Assembly (NCBI GenBank): GCA_002774795.1
Contig: PCYI01000025.1
Coordinates: 4,991 to 21,694 of the forward strand
DNA length: 16,704 nucleotides
Source: Candidatus Vogelbacteria bacterium CG10_big_fil_rev_8_21_14_0_10_51_16
Lineage (GTDB): Bacteria; Patescibacteriota; Minisyncoccia; Phycocordibacterales; JACRKE01
Direction: 5' to 3'
Within the stretch, counting starts at the first letter, position 1. Every line of letters starts with the position of its first letter. A model generated the notes under the pieces. It was not told where the DNA came from. It did no database searches and was given only the letters and a program-made list of their open reading frames with translations. Positions 13,601 to 16,704 of this stretch are shown here, piece after piece. The translations under genes were made by a program, and so were the position numbers.

Positions 13601-15166
13601 ATGTTATCCAAAGTTTACGCCGCCCAAGTACTCGGCTTGCAGTCGATGGTCGTAACCGTCGAGGTGGATATTTCCAAAAGCCTAAAGGCCTTTACTATCG
13701 TCGGCCTGCCCGATAAGGCGGTGGACGAAGCCAAAGACCGGATCTCGGCCGCCATTAAAAACTCCGGTTTCCCTTCACCACACAAGGGAAACAAAAAAAC
13801 AGTGGTGGCTCTTGCGCCGGCAGATGTCAAAAAAGAAGGGCCGGTCTTTGACCTTGCTATCGCCGTCGGGCATCTTTTGGCCTCCGGCGAAATTGCGTTC
13901 AACCCAAAAGGGAAACTGTTTGTGGGAGAACTAGCGCTGAATGGCGAAATTCGCCCAGTAAAAGGCGCGCTCGTGATTGCCCGCCTTGCCAAGCGGGAGT
14001 TTGGGGCGGGGGATAGTGTCTGCGAGCTCTTTGTTCCGTCTGCAAACGCCGCCGAGGCGGCCTTAATTGAAGGAGTTACTGTTTACCCATGCAACACCCT
14101 AAAAGAGGTGGCGGAACATTTGCGCGTCACTAACTCAAAGACAGGAAAAAGGGGCGCGCCTATTCCGGCCCAGCCCCAAACAGAGGTCGTATACAGTCCC
14201 AATACTGCAGCCATCGATTTTTCAGACGTGCGAGGCCAAGAGTCGGCCAAGCGCGGACTCGAGATTGCGGCGGCCGGTGGTCACAATATCGCCATGTACG
14301 GCCCGCCGGGCACCGGCAAGACCATGCTCGCAAAGGCCTTCCTCGGTATATTGCCACCACTTGAACTAGAAGAAATACTCGAGGTTACCGGCATTCATTC
14401 AGCGGCGGGCCATCTCGACGGAGTGCTCGTTACTCAACCGCCATTTCGCTCACCTCACCACACGTCTTCCTCCGTGGCGGTAATTGGTGGCGGAGCGGTA
14501 GTGAAACCGGGAGAGATCACCCTCGCTCATCGTGGCGTTCTTTTTCTCGATGAGTTCCCGGAGTTCGACCGACGGGTAATCGAGGCCATGCGCCAACCGC
14601 TCGAGGACCGGGTGGTGCATGTTTCGCGGGCCAAGGGCTCGGCCAAGTTTCCCGCCCACTTCATTTTGATTGCCGCCATGAATCCCTGCCCGTGTGGCAA
14701 TCGTGGTAGTCGCGAGAAGTTTTGCGAATGTCCGCAGGGGGCCATTCAAAACTACGAACGCAAAATGTCGGGGCCGATTATGGACCGCATCGACCTGTGG
14801 CTCGAAGTGCCGCACCTTGAGTATGAAAAACTGTCCGACCCGAAATTGAGAGGAGAGAGTGGTGAGCGAGTGCGCGAGCGAGTGGCCAAGGCGCGTAGCC
14901 TGGCCCGTGGGCGCTTTGCCGAGGCAGGTCTACCACACACCACAAACGCCGCCATGGGCGTGCGCGAGCTCGAACGCTTCGCCACACTTGACCCGGCCAC
15001 CAAGGCGAGCTTCAACGCGGCCGCCCGCACCCTCGACCTCTCGGCCCGCGCTTACCACCGCGTTATCAAGCTCGCCCGCACCATCGCCGACCTGGCCGGA
15101 AGCGAACACATAGCCGAATCGCACGTGATGGAGGCACTGCAGTATCGTCCTAAAACACGCAGGTAG
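13601..15166 (+). CDS. comM: YifB/ComM family Mg-chelatase-like AAA+ ATPase
   Basis: 521 residues, normal for ComM/YifB (about 500). ATG 13601 gives the family's MLSKVYAAQVLGL N-terminus; the frame is open upstream only into the repeat. Domains: N-terminal ChlI/Lon-protease-like fold (about 1-180, with VEVDISKSLKAFTIVGLPD and FDLAIAVGHL); AAA+ ATPase with Walker A GPPGTGKT (234-241) and Walker B VLFLDEF (313-319), AMNPCPCG with C363/C365 and C375/C377 (possible metal site), and MDRIDLW (394-400); C-terminal helical lid with the ARAYHRVIKLARTIADL motif. In Vibrio cholerae ComM is a hexameric helicase that promotes branch migration in natural transformation. Its presence is compatible with DNA uptake but not proof. 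Transcription is probably independent of the DksA-like gene. Confidence 0.96.
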   Translation: MLSKVYAAQVLGLQSMVVTVEVDISKSLKAFTIVGLPDKAVDEAKDRISAAIKNSGFPSPHKGNKKTVVALAPADVKKEGPVFDLAIAVGHLLASGEIAFNPKGKLFVGELALNGEIRPVKGALVIARLAKREFGAGDSVCELFVPSANAAEAALIEGVTVYPCNTLKEVAEHLRVTNSKTGKRGAPIPAQPQTEVVYSPNTAAIDFSDVRGQESAKRGLEIAAAGGHNIAMYGPPGTGKTMLAKAFLGILPPLELEEILEVTGIHSAAGHLDGVLVTQPPFRSPHHTSSSVAVIGGGAVVKPGEITLAHRGVLFLDEFPEFDRRVIEAMRQPLEDRVVHVSRAKGSAKFPAHFILIAAMNPCPCGNRGSREKFCECPQGAIQNYERKMSGPIMDRIDLWLEVPHLEYEKLSDPKLRGESGERVRERVAKARSLARGRFAEAGLPHTTNAAMGVRELERFATLDPATKASFNAAARTLDLSARAYHRVIKLARTIADLAGSEHIAESHVMEALQYRPKTRR

Positions 15167-15226
15167 CCTTGAAGCGATACCGAGATTCCAGGCCTTAGCG
15201 CACAGAACTCCAAGACTTTGAATTAC

Positions 15227-15468
15227 GAATTACGAAATTCGGACCTAACCCTCCCCTGGCCAGGGTGAGACTTGGGCAAGGGACCCAAGTCGCAAGACCT
15301 TTTGAGCTGTTTTCGAGCCCCGACGCTACGGTCGGGACAGGTGGAGCGAAGAAAAGAGCCAAAAGGTGTACAGCTCCTGTAAGGAGGGTTAGGGTGGGGT
15401 GGGTTTTTACTGGGTTCTACCCCCTCCCAACCTCCCCCTGGCCAGGGGGAGGGGCCATTTCGTAACTC
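15227..15468. repeat. Palindromic element, copy 3 (inverted, enlarged to 242 bp)
   Basis: Ends GAATTACGAAAT (15227-15238) and ATTTCGTAACTC (15457-15468) match copies 1 and 2. Orientation is reversed: the long palindrome lies at the right (about 15432-15453) and the short one, with its right arm damaged, at the left (about 15248-15265). It is 108 bp longer than the other two. The added part, about 15266-15385, has its own hairpins GACTTGGG/CCCAAGTC and CCGAC/GTCGG and the distant pairs ACCTTTTG/CAAAAGGT and GAGCTGT/ACAGCTC, so it looks like a structured insert. Confidence 0.7.
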
Positions 15469-15523
15469 ACAGTATGTGAAGTCTGACCTTGAAATCCTCA
15501 TTGTTGCGAAACAGAAATGTAAG

Positions 15524-15552
15524 AGGCCCCGCATCTGGCTGATGCGGGGCCT
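15524..15552. terminator. Perfect 12-bp hairpin, possible terminator
   Basis: AGGCCCCGCATC (15524-15535) pairs perfectly with 15541-15552 around a 5-nt loop. The minus-strand tail is moderately T-rich (CTTACATTTCTGTTTC). It probably serves the minus-strand gene ending at 15643. Confidence 0.5.
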
Positions 15553-15582
15553 TGATTGAAGGTCCTATTCTTGTTATTCATT

Positions 15583-15613
15583 CCCCCGCGGGCTTCGCAG
15601 AAACCCGCGGGGG
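15583..15613. terminator. Perfect 10-bp GC hairpin, possible bidirectional terminator
   Basis: CCCCCGCGGG (15583-15592) pairs with CCCGCGGGGG (15604-15613) around an 11-nt loop, 29 nt past the stop of the minus-strand gene. The plus-strand side continues CGTTACGTTTCTTCTCT. Neither side has a strong T-run. Confidence 0.45.
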
Positions 15614-15642
15614 CGTTACGTTTCTTCTCTCGGTCTGGGCGA

Positions 15643-16704
15643 CTAGTCGCCCACCTTACACGCCAGAGAGCCGCCGGCCGGAGCGGCAACGGTGTCTTCG
15701 CTCTCGTCCGACACGGAGCCCGTCTTCCACTCCGACTGCTCGCCAAACACCTTCTCAACGGCGTGGCTCAAGGCAATCGGGCGACCCATGACCTCACCTT
15801 CGAAAATCTGACGCTTGGCCTCCAAGAGCGCCTTGGGGCCATAGGTCCATCCGTTCTGCTGCGCATGGCGCAAGAAGTCCGTGAACAACCCCTCCTCACC
15901 AACCTCACCAAAACGCTTTTCCCCGAAAAGCCCCCTATTGTTACGCAGCGCTGTTGCCACGAACAAGCCGACAGCCTGCAGGTACTTGGTGTCCTGCGCC
16001 GGATTCCTACAGCTGTTCACCTTGCGGACGAGCGACCATGCGGCCACCGTAGCCACCATGGCGCCAAGGAGGTCGTACTGGAGGGTCATGTTGTTTACGA
16101 CCGCCCTTTCGTAGGCGAGAGCCTTCTTAAGATGGTCGATATCGCCATTCTTAAGCTCCAAAAGCTCCTTCCGTGTTATAATCTCCTGATCCCTTTGGTT
16201 AAGGAGGTCCCTGTAGCATAGGACGATTTCCAGGACAGCACCGGAGAAAACACCAAAGCTCGACGTATCGATGTTCATACGAGGAACCACCCCGGCCAGC
16301 GTTGCCTCCCTTGCAATCCTGTTGGCGGCTGTTTCGATTTCCGAGCGAGGTACCGCCCAGAGCAGAAAGTCGGCCACCGTCTGGTGTGAAGCGATGGCAA
16401 GCGCGTCACCAAGAGTGGGGCAGTGAAAACTGTGTTGCTTCCACGGCCACCACTCCGTGCTCACCGCCGCCCAGCCGACCCAGCCGTGGCGAATCCGCCA
16501 ACTGTCGAGAACGGTGGGACGAGTGAGGTCGGGGCTGTCTTTTCTGTCGATAATCACTCCCCACGCCGGCGCGAGCCAGGAGAGGAAAGAATACCGCACC
16601 CATCCGACGAGCCCTTCGCGAATCTCGTCGTCTGTAGGCAAGAATCCTGCGCCCACGTGGTGGATATGTTGCCGACCATTCTTATTGCAGTAGGCATACT
16701 GCTT
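15643..16704 (-). CDS. Hypothetical protein, 5' end outside the window
   Basis: 353 residues are visible. The frame has no stop from 15643 to the right edge, and the most upstream codons (KQYAYCNKNGRQHIHHVGAG) look like genuine protein, so the GTG at 16656 is not taken as the start. I recognise no family. The first half is Trp-rich (SWLAPAWGVII, RHGWVGWAAVSTEWWPW). The middle is helical (ITRKELLELKNGDIDHLKKALAYER, a possible coiled coil), followed by LLGAMVATVAAWSLV, a weakly hydrophobic helix. The C-terminal 30 residues are acidic and low-complexity. No signal peptide can be judged. Downstream hairpins (15524-15613) may end the transcript, and the TAG stop sits inside a 16-bp perfect palindrome (15638-15653). 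Confidence 0.75.
   Translation of the reverse strand, partial: KQYAYCNKNGRQHIHHVGAGFLPTDDEIREGLVGWVRYSFLSWLAPAWGVIIDRKDSPDLTRPTVLDSWRIRHGWVGWAAVSTEWWPWKQHSFHCPTLGDALAIASHQTVADFLLWAVPRSEIETAANRIAREATLAGVVPRMNIDTSSFGVFSGAVLEIVLCYRDLLNQRDQEIITRKELLELKNGDIDHLKKALAYERAVVNNMTLQYDLLGAMVATVAAWSLVRKVNSCRNPAQDTKYLQAVGLFVATALRNNRGLFGEKRFGEVGEEGLFTDFLRHAQQNGWTYGPKALLEAKRQIFEGEVMGRPIALSHAVEKVFGEQSEWKTGSVSDESEDTVAAPAGGSLACKVGD

Noticed and set aside
1187..15468. CRISPR array interpretation of the repeated palindromic elements
   Set aside because: Copies are thousands of bases apart, of unequal orientation and without regular spacers; no cas genes are seen.
16457..16693. Plus-strand frame at the right edge
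   Set aside because: Antisense to the continuous minus-strand frame; the translation is low-complexity and has no start signal.
1..16704. Alternative genetic code with UGA as glycine (known in some CPR lineages)
   Set aside because: The Nudix gene, the 195-aa gene and the small membrane protein end at UGA at sensible positions, and no recognised gene has an in-frame UGA.

Overview
The window looks like chromosome from an uncultivated small-genome bacterium, most likely Patescibacteria/CPR of a Parcubacteria type. This is inferred from gene style, not a database match. The evidence is a short DksA/TraR-like protein with a C-x2-C...C-x2-H finger, a coiled-coil/single-TM membrane protein of a type I associate with Parcubacteria, a NYN RNase next to pnp, core genes without Shine-Dalgarno sequences, and intergenic regions full of palindromes. 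Genes end at UGA as well as UAA/UAG, so the standard bacterial code fits. No tRNA, rRNA or CRISPR array was recognised.

Left part (1-5700) is accessory in character. It starts with a 64-nt imperfect hairpin and about 450 bases without a convincing gene, then a small two-TM protein with a terminator-like hairpin. A long inverted repeat and the first copy of a 134-bp palindromic element follow. Next come an unknown minus-strand gene, a REP-associated tyrosine transposase (RAYT) bracketed by two perfect 34-bp palindromes, and a minus-strand 843-residue membrane protein with duplicated Cys/His motifs and its own promoter and terminator.

Middle and right part (6060-15170) is a plus-strand housekeeping block. 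It holds rpsO with promoter and terminator, then after about 550 noncoding bases NYN RNase, pnp and a Nudix hydrolase as a tight cluster (NYN and pnp overlap by 38 bp). Two coiled-coil proteins sharing an M-E-G-D/E motif follow, the second membrane-anchored, then the DksA-like protein and comM (YifB). rpsO-pnp proximity is common in bacteria; here a NYN RNase is placed directly before PNPase. The right edge holds a partial minus-strand gene of unknown function that runs off the window.

Recurring themes are a family of 134-bp elements with paired CCTGGCC-centred palindromes (three copies, one inverted and enlarged); short tandem repeats that enter the pnp coding sequence and supply its stop codon; and a split in start-site style, with Shine-Dalgarno sequences on the unknown left-hand genes and none on the core genes and the RAYT.
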